Shown here: one piece after another, positions 1 through 15,000 of the stretch | Position numbering within the stretch: position 1 is the stretch's first letter | Layout: every line of letters begins with the position of its first letter | Assembly: GCA_943788755.1 (NCBI GenBank) | Contig: CALSRM010000003.1 | Coordinates: 744,001-808,000 of the forward strand | DNA: 64,000 nt | DNA from: an uncultured Flavobacteriales bacterium | GTDB taxonomy: Bacteria; Bacteroidota; Bacteroidia; Flavobacteriales_D; Parvicellaceae | Reading direction: 5' to 3' | Made by a program: the position numbers and the translations under genes | The notes under the pieces: model-generated | The model's input: only the letters and a program-made list of their open reading frames with translations | Database searches by the model: none | What the model was told of the DNA's origin: nothing

Positions 1-1
1 T

Positions 2-3000
2 TCTCACTGGTCATTTTCAAGTGGAGGAAACGGTGGTGCAGGTATTCCAACTGCAAATGATGATGTTTATTTTGATGCAAATTCTTTTACAGTTAGTTCT
101 TTAGTTCAGATTAATAATAATGCTGTTTGTAGAGATATTAATTGGGAGGGAACTCAGGGTTTACAATCAATATCAGGAAATGCTTCGTTAGATATTTATG
201 GTTCTTTAATTGTTCAGGACGAAATAAAAAACGAATATACAGGCGACATTTATCTTCTTGCTCAATCTGGAAACAAAACCATCAAAGCCGGTCAATTTCA
301 GTGGCTTTCTGACTTTACAATTAATGGCGGAGCAACTTTTACATTTGAGGATGGTTTGGTTACTACAAAAACGAATTCACTTACTATAGAGCAAGGTACA
401 TTAATTACAAATGGGAACTTATTGTATACAGGCTCTTTCAAGACCGAATCTAATTTTCAAAAAAACATTTTACTTGGAACATCAACAGTGCGGATATTTG
501 AAGAATGGGACGTAGAGACAGGGTCAGATATCAGCTTGAATGGAAGTTCTTGTACGCTGGAAATATTGGAATCAATACCTCAAAGCAAAGTTAAAAAGGG
601 CGACTTTCAATATGGGACAATGACAAATAAAGCTGCCTGTGGAAATGGAATTGATTTTACCGTTGCTATAACTTCAAACTACAATGGTGCAGAAATATCA
701 TGTAATAATTCGTGTGATGGACAAGTTACTATTACAATTAACGGTGGAGCAGGTGGACCTTATGGTTATCAAATAAATAATAATATAGTTCAGGGGTCTA
801 ATGTTTTTACGGGCTTGTGTGCAGGAACAGATAATTATACTGTGTATGATTCTTCCCAATTAATTTTTGGAACAGTTTATGAATCTTGCACAGAGTTTGG
901 GATTGAGATTTCTGCGCCACCTTCCATAGGGATTAACGTGCAGGGGTTTATAGAGCCTACCTGTCCACTGGATTGTGATGGTAGAATTTTTACTAATGTT
1001 GGAGGTGGAACAGGAGTATTAACAATCGAATGGCCTACAATATCTCCTTTTCCTTTTCTTGGTGACGATCCCTCAGGAGCTTGTGCTGGAAATCATGAAG
1101 TTACGGTTACGGATGCTAATCTCTGTACATTTACAACTGATGTAACGCTTACTGACCTCCCTTCAATTGTTCCAACTTTGGTTATTACACCGGTGTCTTG
1201 CAATGGTGTTTGTGATGGAGAAATTTTAGCTTCTGCAACAGGAGGAAATGGAAGTCCATATTCATATGCATGGGATGGAGGAATAACTCCTGCAGATCCT
1301 TTAGCAACAGGTCTTTGTGAAGATTCTACTTATGTCGTTATTGTTACGGATGCATTGGGTTGTTTTGTTAGTGCTTCAGAGACTATGCCAGATAAGGATT
1401 CTATTACTATAGAAATATTAAGTGTTTTAAATCCGCCTTGTTTCGGTGAGTGTACCGGCGAGATATGTTTAACTATCTCAGAAGGGAGTGGGATTTATGA
1501 TCCTCCAGTTTGGGCAATAGGATCATTAGGCAGTTCTTCTACTCCATTTGCTGCCACAGGTGGGGGTAATTGTGCCACAAATTTATGCGCAGGAGTGTTG
1601 TACAAAGTTTATGTAACTGACGATAGTGGATGTACTGATAGTTTGCAATTACCGATGCTAACAGACCCATCAGAGGTAATTATATCTGTTACGGACAATG
1701 CTGACATACTTTGCGCCGGAGATGCAAATGGGTTTTATGATATTACTACCGTAGGCGGTACGACAGGTTACACTTACGAATGGACAGTTGAAACGCCACC
1801 TGGTATTGGGGGAGGAGAATTAATGACAAGTGAAGATCAGTTTGCATTAGATGGAGGTTGTTACCAAGTTGTAGCTACTGACTTTATTGGGTGTACAGAT
1901 ACAGTGGTCCTTTGTGTTACGGAACCTGATTCTATTTTTGCCAATGGCACAATTACAGATAATCTCTGTTCGGGAGTGTTTAATGGAGCTATTGATCAGA
2001 GCGTTGCTGGAGGAATGGGTCCAGGAACTTACAGTTTCTCATGGACTTTCAATGGAGCGCCTATAGTGGATGTTACAGAAGATTTAGTAAATCTTGATTC
2101 AGGATCATATACGGTAACGATTGTTGATCCTAATCTCTGTTCTTATGATACTACTTACTTAATTTCTACATCAGCAGAAATTTATGTAAACGGCGTCCCT
2201 ACAAATGTTAATTGTAATGGAGCTTCCACAGGAAGTATTGCTATTTCGCCTGTCAATGGTTTGGCTCCTTATACATTTGATTGGGATCATATACCTCCAG
2301 GGGGTTATGTGGATGTTGAAGATCCAACATTATTACCGCAAGGAAGCTACACCGTTTCTATTTTGGATGGCAATGGTTGTGTAGTGGACTCCACGATTGA
2401 GATTACCGAACCTACCGATCTTACAGGAATTATCAATGCTCAAACAAATGTACTTTGTAATGGTGATGCTAACGGATCAGTTACTGTTACTGGAGCTGGT
2501 GGAACTCCTGGAGTTTTGCCAAATGATTATACTTATTCTTTAGATGGTGGAGCTACAACTCAAGCGTCGGGCACTTTTAATGGTCTTTCTGCTGGAGCTA
2601 TTATTGTTACTATTGTAGATGACAATGGTTGTACTGAGGATGTTCCTGTTACCATTACCGAACCTGACGCTTTAGATGGCTCTATTACTGCTCAAACAAA
2701 TGTACTTTGTAATGGTGGTGCAAACGGATCAGTTACTGTTGCAGGATCTGATGGAACGCCAGGATATCTGTATTCTTTAGATGGTGGCGCGACCACTCAA
2801 GCGTCTGGCACTTTTAATGGTCTTTCAGCTGGGGCTTTAACTGTTACTGTTGTTGATGATAATGGTTGTACTGAGGATGTTCCTGTTATCATTACCGAAC
2901 CTGACGCTTTAGATGGCTCTATTACTGCTCAAACGAACGTACTTTGTAATGTTGCTGCTACCGGATCAGTTACTGTTGCAGGAGCTGATGGAACGCCAGG

Positions 3001-6000
3001 ATATCTGTATTCTTTAAATGGTGGAGGGACCACTCAACCATCCGGCACTTTTAATGGTCTTTCAGCTGGAGCTTTAACTGTTACTGTTGTAGATGACAAT
3101 GGTTGTACTGAGGATGTTCCTGTTACCATTACCGAACCTGATGCTTTAGATGGCTCTATTACTGCTCAAACGAATGTACTTTGTAATGGTGATGCTAACG
3201 GATCAGTTACTGTTGCAGGAGCTGATGGAACGCCAGGATATCTTTATTCTACTAATGGTGGGGCAACCACTCAAGCATCTGGCACTTTTAGTGGTCTTTC
3301 TGCTGGAGCTTTAACCGTTACTGTTGTTGATGCTAACGGATGTATTTTTGATGTTCCTGTTACCATTGCCGAACCTGACGCTTTAGGAGGCTCTATTACT
3401 GCTCAAACGAATGTACTTTGTAATGGTGATGCTACCGGATCAGTTACTGTTGCTGCAGATGTTGGCACCGGAACGCCAGGGTATCTGTATTCTTTAGATG
3501 GTGGCGCGACCACTCAAGCGTCTGGCACTTTTAATGGTCTTTCTGCTGGAGCTTTAACTGTTACTGTTGTTGATGCTAACGGATGTATTTTTCCTGTTCC
3601 TGTTACCATTACCGAACCTGACGCTTTAGGAGGCTCTGTTACTGCTCAAACAAATGTACTTTGTAATGGTGGTGCTACCGGATCAGTTACTGTTGCAGGA
3701 TCTGATGGAACGCCAGGATATCTGTATTCTTTAGATGGTGGCGCGACCACTCAAGCGTCTGGCACTTTTAATGGTCTTTCAGCTGGGGCTTTAACTGTTA
3801 CTGTTGTTGATGATAATGGTTGTACTGAGGATGTTCCTGTTATCATTACCGAACCTGACGCTTTAGATGGCTCTATTACTGCTCAAACGAACGTACTTTG
3901 TAATGTTGCTGCTACCGGATCAGTTACTGTTGCAGGAGCTGATGGAACGCCAGGATATCTGTATTCTTTAAATGGTGGAGGGACCACTCAACCATCCGGC
4001 ACTTTTAATGGTCTTTCAGCTGGAGATATTATTGTTACTGTTGTTGATGCTAACGGATGTATTTTTGATGTTCCTGTTACCATTACCGAACCTGATGCTT
4101 TAGATGGCTCTATTACTGCTCAAACGAACGTATTTTGTAATGGTGATGCTAACGGATCAGTTACTGTTGCAGGAGCTGATGGAGCGCCAGGATATCTGTA
4201 TTCTACTAATGGTGGTGCAACCACTCAAGCAGCTGGCACTTTTAGTGGTCTTTCAGCTGGAGCTTTAACTGTTACCGTTGTTGATGCTAACGGATGTATT
4301 TTTGATGTTCCTGTTACCATTACCGAACCTGATGCTTTAGATGGCTCTATTACTGCTCAAACGAACGTATTTTGTAATGGTGATGCTACCGGATCAGTTA
4401 CTGTTGCGGCAGATGTTGGCACCGGAACGCCAGGATATCTGTATTCTTTAGATGGTGGTGCAACCACTCAAGCGTCTGGCACTTTTAATGGTCTTTCAGC
4501 TGGAGCTTTAACTGTTACTGTTGTTGATGGTAATGGTTGTACTGAGGATGTTCCTGTTACCATTACCGAACCTGACGCTTTAGGAGGTTCTATTACTGCT
4601 CAAACAAATGTACTTTGTAATGGTGGTGTAAACGGATCAGTTACTGTTGCGGGAGCTGATGGAACGCCGGGATATCTGTATTCTTCAGATGGTGGGGCAA
4701 CCACTCAAGCGTCTGGCACTTTTAATGGTCTTTCAGCTGGAGCTTTAACTGTTACTGTTGTTGATGGTAATGGTTGTACTGAGGATGTTCCTGTTACCAT
4801 TACAGAGCCTGATGCTTTAGGAGGCTCTATTACTGCTCAAACGAATGTACTTTGTAATGTTGCTGCTACCGGATCAGTTACTGTTGTAGGAGCTGATGGA
4901 ACGCCAGGATATCTGTATTCTTTAAATGGTGGAGGGACCACTCAACCATCCGGCACTTTTAATGGTCTTTCTGCTGGAGATATTATTGTTACTGTTGTTG
5001 ATGCTAACGGATGTATTTTTGATGTTCCTGTTACCATTACCGAACCTGATGCTTTAGATGGCTCTATTACTGCTCAAACGAACGTATTTTGTAATGGTGA
5101 TGCTAACGGATCAGTTACTGTTGCAGGAGCTGATGGAGCGCCAGGATATCTGTATTCTTTAAATGGTGGGGCAACCACTCAAGCATTTGGCACTTTTAGT
5201 GGTCTTTCAGCTGGAGCTTTAACTGTTACCGTTGTTGATGCTAACGGATGTATTTTTCCTGTTCCTGTTACCATTACCGAACCTGATGCTTTAGATGGCT
5301 CTATTACTGCTCAAACGAACGTATTTTGTAATGGTGATGCTAACGGATCAGTTTCTGTTGAAGGAGATGTTGGCACCGGAACGCCCCCCTATTTATATTC
5401 CACTGATGGTGGTGTGACAACTCAAATGTCAGGAACTTTCTCAGGTCTTTCGGCCGGGGGGTTAACCGTTACTATTGTTGATGCTAATGGATGTATTTTT
5501 GATGTTCCTGTTATCATTACAGAGCCTGACGCTTTAGGTGGTACTATTACTGCTCAGACAGCTGTAGACTGTAATGGAAACACTACTGGCTCAGTTACTG
5601 TTGCGGGAGCTAATGGAACACCAGGATATTTGTATTCTTTAGATGGTGGAGCGACCACGCAAGTATCGGGGACGTTTTCTGGTCTATCAGAAGGATCTTA
5701 TACGGTCACTATTGTTGATGACAATGGTTGTACTGAAGATGTTCCGGTTATAATTATTGAACCTGATGACATTTTCGCAAATGGGACAATTACAAATAAC
5801 CTTTGTTGGGATCAAGTAAATGGTTCTATTACACAGTCTGTAACAGGAGGATCTGGTCCAGGGACTTATAGTTTTTCATGGACATTCAGTGGGTCGCCAA
5901 TTGCAGATATTACGGAGAACCTAACAAATATTGATTCAGGTTCTTATACGGTAACTATCGTTGATTCTGAGTTATGTACTTATGATACTACTTACTTAAT

Positions 6001-9000
6001 TTCTACGCCCGCAGAAATTATTGTTAACGGTGTTCCTACAAATGTTAATTGTAACGGGGCCTCCACAGGTAGTATTGCTATTTCGCCTGTAAATGGAGTG
6101 ATTCCTTATACATTTGATTGGGATCATATACCACCTGGAGGTTATGTAGACGTTCAAAACCCAACCTTTTTGCCGCAAGGGATCTACAACGTTTCTATTA
6201 TGGATGGCAATGGTTGTGTAGTGGACTCCACGATTGAGATTACGGAAAACCTAGAAATAACAGGAATAACATCAAGCACAAATGCAAGCTGTATAGCTCA
6301 AGATGGGTCTATTGCTGTGGTAATATCTGGTGGAGCAGGAGGTGGTACTTATTCTTGGACCAATACCTGCGGTTTTCCATCTCCTTTGGGAGGATTCACA
6401 GTAACTGGTTTGGCAGCTTGTTGTTATGATCTAACTTATACCGATGCAGTAGGCTGTGTTTATACGGATCAGGCATGTGTAATTGATGCTGTTTCTTCTA
6501 CAGGAACATTTGTAACGCAGGACTTAACTTGTTTTCAATCTTGTGATGGCTCAATCACCTCTACCATAATTGGTGGTTCGTTGCCTTATGACATTGTTTG
6601 GACTTCAACCGACCCAACTTTCGTTGATCCAGGTACTGCTAACATTTTTGGACTTTGTTCAGGCGATTATACAATTACCGTAACGGATGCAAGTTTATGT
6701 GTCTTGACTCAGACAATGACAATTACGGAACCTGATCCAATAGTAGCTGGAAATACCATTATTCCGGATATCCAATGCTTTGGAGATACAGACGGTTCAA
6801 TAGATATTACTGCTGGTGGAGGTACTGTTGCTGGAACTTATACTTTTAGTTGGACAGGCCCTGGTTTTACTGCAGTTTCTCAAGATATATCAGGACTATC
6901 AGCCGGTCAATATTGTGTTAACATCTCAGATGATAGAGGTTGTTCCACTGATACATGCATTATCATTTCTGAACCAACGTCAATTGCCGTTACTTACACC
7001 ACAAATAATTCTCAATGTGGAAGTTCCGATGGAGACGCAACGATTGTTCCTTCGGGAGGAACTCCATTTGCCTTGCCAGCTCCCAATGATTATACTTATA
7101 ATTGGTATACGATTCCACCTAATAATACAATTACTGTTGGAGCTTTAGGGGCTGGAGTTTACCCAGTAGAGGTTGCAGACGCAAATGGATGTGTTGATAC
7201 GGTTCAAGTTGCAATATCCGAAGATAACTCTCCAACCATAGTTATTGATGATTCTACAATGGTTTCATGTTTTGGTTTTTGCAATGGCGATATTTTTACT
7301 ACTGTTACTAGTGCAACTCCATTTACATTATCTTGGTCTGGTCCTGGGTCTTTCTCAAGTGCCTTAGATGATATCTCCAGTTTATGCCCAGGGACATACA
7401 CGCTTTCAGCTACCGATAATCTCACAGGTTGTCAAGTGCTTAGTTCAATAGAAATTACTGAGCCTGCAAATTTTGATCTTCCAGGAGTTGTTATTCAGCC
7501 AACTTGTTTTGATAGTCTGGGCTCAATAGATATTACTCCGTCAGGTGGTATGCTACCCTATACTTTTGATTGGGATAATGATGGTACCGGAGATAATGAT
7601 GATACTGAAGATTTAGAAATAGGAGATGGTACTTATGTGGTAAACGGAATAGATGCAAATGGATGTTTAGCAACAGAGACATTTACCATAACAGCTCCTA
7701 CGCAATTAACATCTTCTATGTTTTCAGTGTCTTCATCGGATTGCTTAACACCAGATGGTGAAGTTTCAGTAGTAGCATCAGGAGGAACTCCTATGCCAAC
7801 ACCAAATGAATACACGTATTTATGGACAAGTGCTTTAACAGGAGCTATTGTTGGAAATACAGCAGTAGTCGAGGATTTAATTCAAGGATGTTATAATGTT
7901 ACTATAACAGACGGTAATGGCTGTCTAGTGAACGATGTGTCGTGTTTTTCGCCTGTATCAGAGCCACCGATAACTTTTACACAAACTAATGTAAACTGTT
8001 TTGGAGCAGGTGATGGCACTATTACGATTACTTCTATTACATCAGGAGATTCTTTATTCTACACTAGTGGTCCAACCGTAATTGCTAATAACACAATAAA
8101 CCCTACCGGATTATTACCTGGGCAATACACTGTCGAAGATACAGAAGATGGGTGTGTTTCATCCTCAGTCATTGATATTTTAGAGCCATTAGCAAATTTT
8201 GTTCTTTCAGGTGTTGTTACTGAGCCAACTTGTTTTGATAGCCTGGGCTTAATTGATATTACTCCAACTGGCGGCACTGGACCATATACTGTTTTTGACT
8301 GGGACAATGATGGAACGGGCGATAATGATGACACTGAAGATTTAGTGATGGGTGATGGAGATTATACCGTAATCGGATTAGATGCGAATGGGTGTTTTGC
8401 AACAGGAACATTTACCATAACACACCCTACGCAAGTAACATCTTCTACCTCTTCAGTGTCTTCATCGGATTGCCTAACACCAGACGGTGAAGTTTCAGTA
8501 CTAGCTGGCGGCGGGACTCCTGGTTTATCGCCAAATGAATATACGTATTTATGGACAAACGCTTCAACAGGAGTCGCTGTTGGTAATACATCATCAGTTC
8601 CTGGTTTACTGCAGGGATGTTATAACATAGACATTACGGACGCAAATGATTGCCCAGTAGCGGATGCTGAGTGTATTACTTCTCTTTCATCTCCACCGAT
8701 AACTTTTACACAAACGGGTGTATCCTGTTTTGGAGCTGGTGATGGTACTATCACGATCACTTCTGTTACATCAGGAGATTCTTTGTTTTACACGAGTGGC
8801 CCAACCGTAATTGCTAATAACACAATAACCCCTACTGGATTATCACCTGGGCAATACACCGTCCAAGATACAGAAGACGGATGTATTTCATCTGCAGTCA
8901 TTGATATTTTAGGCCCATTAGAAATCACGTTAGCTGCAGTGCTAAGCAATCCTCTATGTGCAACAGCATTTACAGGAGCAATAGACCTTACAATTACGGA

Positions 9001-12000
9001 TAATTTAGGAGTAACCTCTTTTGCATGGACAGGACCAAATGGTTACTTTTCAACCAATGAAGATATAACAGGATTGGAAGAAGGACAATACTGTGTTACT
9101 GCAATAGATGGAAATGGATGTCAAGCTGCAGCTTGTTACGACTTAATTGATAATTCTGCTCTGACATTAACTACGTCCACTGTGACCGCTTCTTGTGCTG
9201 GAGATGATGGTCAAGCATTGGTTATAGCGGCAGGAGGCTCACCAATTACGCCTTCCCCGGGATATACTTATCAATGGTATGACCCTTTATTAAATCCATT
9301 AGGTACAGCTGATACCGAAACAGGATTAGTAGAAGGAACTTACACGGTTGAAGTAACAGATGGAAACGGATGTATGGAAGCTACTGTAGTTGACGTTTCT
9401 AGCGAGTCGACACCAACAATAGTTGTTGATGGTTCTACAATGGTTTCATGTTTTGGTGATTGCGTAGGAGATATTAATACTACGGTTACTGGTTTAAACT
9501 CATTTACATTGTCTTGGTCTGGCCCAGGAGCTTTTTCAAGTGCCTTGGATGATATTTCTAGCTTATGCGCAGGAGCTTACACGCTTTTAGCTACCGATGA
9601 TCTCACAGGTTGTCAAGATTTAAGTTTAGTCGAAATTACTGAACCATTAGCAATTTTTGATCTTGTAGGAGTTGTTACTCAGCCAACTTGTTTTGATAGT
9701 CTGGGCTTAATAGATATTACTCCATCAGGAGGTACGCTACCCTATACTTTTGATTGGGATAACGATGGAACTGGCGATAATGATGACACTGAAGACTTAG
9801 TGATAGGTGAAGGAACTCATATATTAAACGGATTAGATGCAAATGGCTGTATTGTAACAGAGACATTTACCATAATCGTCCCTTCGCAAGGAACCTCTTC
9901 AACCTCTTCAATACTTTCATCGGATTGTTTAGCCCCAGACGGTGAAGTTTCAGTAATAGCTGGCGGCGGGACTCCTGGACCATCACCAAATGAATATACG
10001 TATTTATGGACAAATGCTTCAACAGGAGCTATTGTTGGTAATACAGACAATGTCACTGATTTAATTCAAGGGTGTTACAATGTTGCTGTAAGGGATGGTA
10101 ATGGTTGCCCAGTAACGGACGCTGCGTGTGTTACTTCTCTTTCATCTCCACCGATAATTTTTACACAAACGGATGTATCCTGTTTTGGATTAGGTGATGG
10201 TACCATCACGATTACTTCTGTTACATCCGGAGATTCTTTATTCTACACGAGTGGCCCAACCGTAATTGCTAATAACACAATAACTCCTTCTGGATTATCC
10301 CCTGGTCAATACACTGTCGAAGATTCAGAAGACGGATGTATTTCATCTGCAGTCATTGATATTTTAGGACCATTAGAAATTACTTTAGCCGCAGTGCTAA
10401 GCAATCCGTTGTGCGCGACAGCATTTACAGGAGCAATAGACCTTACGATCACTAACAACTTAGGGGCAACCTCTTTTGCATGGACAGGGCCAAATGGTTA
10501 TGGTTCAATCAATCAAGATATAACAGATTTAGAAGCAGGACAATACTGTGTTACTGTAACAGATGGGAATGGTTGTCAGGCTCAAGCATGCTATGATTTA
10601 AATGATAATCCTGCTCTGATATTAACTACCTCAAGTGTTTCCGCTTCTTGTGCTGGAAATGATGGTTCAGTTACAGTGGTCCCAATTGGTGGAGTATTGC
10701 CATATACGATTGATTGGGATTTCAACGGGATAGGACTTGATAATGCCACGGAAACAGGCCTAGATCCATTAACAACTATGGTTACAGTTACAGATGGTTT
10801 GGGTTGTTTAGGAACTGCGAGTGAAACGGTTATCAACCCTAATGCTCCTACAATTACTTTACTAACGCAGTCAGATGTAACCTGTTTTGGTGCAGACGAT
10901 GGGTCCATTGTCGTTAATGTTTCAGGAGGAGCAACCCCATATGCAAGTTTTTTATGGAGCCAATCTGGTTCTACAACTCAAGTTATTGCTAACTCAGGAC
11001 CAATTTATGATACGCTTACAGTGACGGACGCTGATGGATGTATAGCAACTTATAATGATAGTATTTTAGAGCCAGCGATATTATCTGTAACTGGAATAGA
11101 TGTAAGCCCAGAATGTAATGGAGATGGATTAGGAGCAATAGATGTTACTGTAACTGGTGGAATTATTGGATATACCTTCGCTTGGACAGATCCATTACCT
11201 TTTTCTTCTAGTGAAGATTTAGCTGGATTGGGAGGCGGCACTTACGATTTACTGGTTACGGATAATAACCTTTGTACAACCACATATTCTGCTACTTTGA
11301 CAGAACCAACAGCAATAGTTTTAACACCAGCGGTATTAAATTCTTTATGTGTTACTGCAAATGGAGCTGTTAGTGTTGCGGCAAGTGGAGGAGCAGGACC
11401 ATATACTTATGATTGGGAAGATGTATTAATCCCAGGTGTATCTCTTGGAACAAATGACACGGTATTGAATTTAAGCAATGGATGTTATCAGGTGTTGGTT
11501 ACCGATTTTAGTGGTTGCCAAGACTCGGTAACGGTTTGCGTTTCTGATATAAACGGACCTGATGTTACAAGTGATGTGACACCTATTTTGTGTTACGGTG
11601 ATGCTAATGGTGCAATTGATTTGACGGTTACAGAGACTGGATTAACCTATGCTTGGACAGGGCCTGTTTCATTTGTTGACCCAGGAACTGAAGATTTAGC
11701 AAATGTTGAAGGAGGCACTTATGTTTCAACTGTAACAAACCCTTCAGGTTGTAGCACTACACAAACAATTATCGTTGATGGCCCAACAGGGCCCATTGCA
11801 TCTACAGCTGTTATTACGGGCCTTACTTGCTTTGATGATGGATCTGGATCAATTGATTTAACGACTACAGGAGGTAGTCCTTCTTTAATTTCTGGATATA
11901 CTTATTCTTGGACTGGTCCGGGGATATTTACTTCCTCCTCCGAGGATTTATCAATCTTGTCTTCGGGTTGTTATGACTTAATTGTTACGGATTCAAATAT

Positions 12001-15000
12001 GTGTAATTATAACACCACTTATTGTGTTACTCAGCCAGATTCAATAGCATTGAACGCAACTTCAACTGATGCAGCTTGTGGGTTTGGAGATGGGTCCATT
12101 ACAACTGCAGTTACAGGAGGTAGTCCTTCTTTAATTTCTGGATATTCCTATTCTTGGTCAAACACTTCAGGTCCCATGCTTGGTAATAACTCTTCGGATA
12201 ATGCATTACCTGCAGACATATATCAAATAGTTGTTACAGATAGTTTGGGTTGCGCAACAACAGAGATTTTTACAATACAAGACTCAAATGGGCCTGTTGT
12301 TGATGTTGCAGATACTGATGTTACTTGTAATGGTTTGGATAACGGTTCTATTACCTTGACAACCTCAAGTACGGACTTAACCTTCGATTGGACAAGTGTT
12401 GTGTTATTGTTCAACTCTTCATCGGCAGACATTTCAGGGTTAGCTCCAGATACGTATAACGTGGTTGTAACAGATATAGTATCAGGTTGCACTACCGTTG
12501 CTTCTGTAGAGATCACTGAGCCTTCTATTCTTGAAATATCTGGAATAGAGACCAATGTGCTTTGCTTGGGAGGAATGGATGGAAGCATCGATATAACAGT
12601 TGTTGGAGGTAATCCATTTGTATCTGCACCTGAGTATACGTATAGTTGGACAAGTACTAATAGTAGCTTCTTTCCTAACCCAACGCTAACAGAAGACCTG
12701 ATTGCTTTAGATACAGGTATTTATACGGTTGTAGCAACGGATTCTGATGGATGTACAATGACTGAGCAATACACTATTGCACAGTCAGTTCCTATGTTAC
12801 TTTCATCAGTTGTTGTAATAGATAGTTGTTTTCAGGAAGGAACTGGAGAGATAGATATTACCGTAACACAAGGATCAACTCCTTATGTGTATTCTTGGAC
12901 ATCTTTGCTTCCTAGTTTTACTCCTACGGGTAATGAGGATATTGCTAACTTGTTAGCTGGTACCTATAGTTTAACTATTGTAGATGGAAATGGTTGTCAA
13001 AAAGATACTTCGTTTATTGTCACTGAGCTCCCTAAGATTATTGCGGATGTTACCGTAACCAATGCTAACTGTTTATTGTCTAATGGCTCAGCAGTTTCCA
13101 ATGCTAGTGGTGGCATAGCCCCGTATACATATGATTGGGATGGAATTAGCACAGGTGCTGATACAACTAATGTTCCTTCTGGGACATATAATTTGGGGAT
13201 TATTAGTCCTTCTGGATGTAGATTAGACACAGTTATTACGATTAATGATATTGGTGCTGCTATAATTACAGTTGATAATATTACAAATGTTAGTTGTTTT
13301 GGTTCAGCTGATGGTAGTGCAGATGTTACGATTACAGGAACAGGGCCATATACCTATTCATGGAATCCGAATGAAATTTCTCAGTTAGAAGACTTAACAG
13401 CTGCTCCGGCTGATGTTTATATATATCAAGTTACTGATGCAGTTGGGTGTAATTCTTTCGAAACAATAACGGTTGGTTCTCCAACAGAAGTCATAGGAGC
13501 CTATACAGTAATTGATGCTACTTGCGGAATCTGTGATGGAGAAGCAACAATAACTGCATCTGGCGGCACAGCACCTTACACATATAATTGGTCTGATGGA
13601 CAAACTACATCTACTGCTGTTAGTTTATGTCCAGGTGTTCAGTCTTTTCAGGTTACTGATTTTAATAATTGTGCTGTAAATGTTAATGTTGGAGTTAGTG
13701 ATATAGGTGGACCTACAAGCTATATAATGAATGAGGTCGATGTAACTTGTAATGATGGAAATGATGGGTCTGCTGATGTAACTGCATCAGGAGGAACATT
13801 GCCATATACATACCTCTGGATCCACGACGGAACTGAAACGAGTCTTGCATCAAACTTAGAAGAAGGTAGCTATAGTGTTGAAATTACCGATTCGAATGGC
13901 TGTGTTTTAATTGGAGAAGCTACAATTACTGCGGCCACGGTTATTGCAACAACTTCATCCATAACCCCATCTACATGTGGAGGTTCTGATGGAGCTATTG
14001 TAACTACTACTACTGGAGGAACTGGAGCATATTCTTATATATGGTCTCCTTCCCCAGGAACAGGGCCGGATACAACTGCAGTACCAGAAGGAATCTATAC
14101 ATTAACGATTGATGATGGAAATTGCCAGGTGATGGAAATATTTACTATACCAGGAATTGGATCGCCTTATGTTTCCTTGCAAATAGATGAAGCTAATTGT
14201 TATGGTGATAACACTGGGTCTATTTCCGCTACAGTAATTAATAATATTGGCGCTGTAACATATGAATGGTTTAATGGAACAACTTCAATGGGTGCAGCTG
14301 GTACTGCAAGTACTGTCAATTCATTGGCTCCAGGAACATATACTGTAGAAGTATTTGATCAGGGAACCGGATGTTTTGCTTATGCGACAGGGGTTGTCAC
14401 ATCTCCAGAGGTTATTTTATTTAGTACTCCTACGATAATTGACCCTTCTTGCTTCGGGATTTGTGATGCAGAAGCTTATGTTTTAGTTTCTGGAGGGATA
14501 TTGCCATATGTATATGATTGGACAGGAAATCCTTCAACCGGGCCAGGGGCGGTTAGCTTGTGTGCAGGGTCTTTTGTAGTTACAGTTACAGATGCTAATT
14601 TATGTTCGGTATTTTCAGAAGTAATTGTTAGTGATCCTTCAGTAGTATCTATGGTAATAGATTCTATTACGGATGCATACTGTGCTAATGAAACAGACGG
14701 GGCTATTTACATAACGGCAAATGGAGGGTCTGCTCCTTATTCATATAATTGGGCGTCTATTTATCCATCTGGTTTTGTTGATCCTGGAGTGTCGTTTATA
14801 ACGAATGTTCTTCCTATGGACTATGAAGTTTCTATTATAGATAATAATGGATGTATTTATATAGACACAATTCCTGTAGACACCCTGAATGTATTAATTG
14901 CAAATGCGGGTATAGATAGTAGTCTTTGTTTGGGTGATTGTATTAATTTGATCGGAACAGCTGTAGGAACGATTAATTTTTCTTTGGAATGGTTTATTGT

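Noticed and set aside
356-400. TTG at 356 as the start of the giant adhesin gene
   Set aside because: The same frame is open to the left window edge with normal protein sequence, and no promoter or signal peptide lies at 356.
2429-5770. CRISPR-like regular repeats
   Set aside because: The repeats are 237-bp coding units without short spacers, and the frame is continuous through them.
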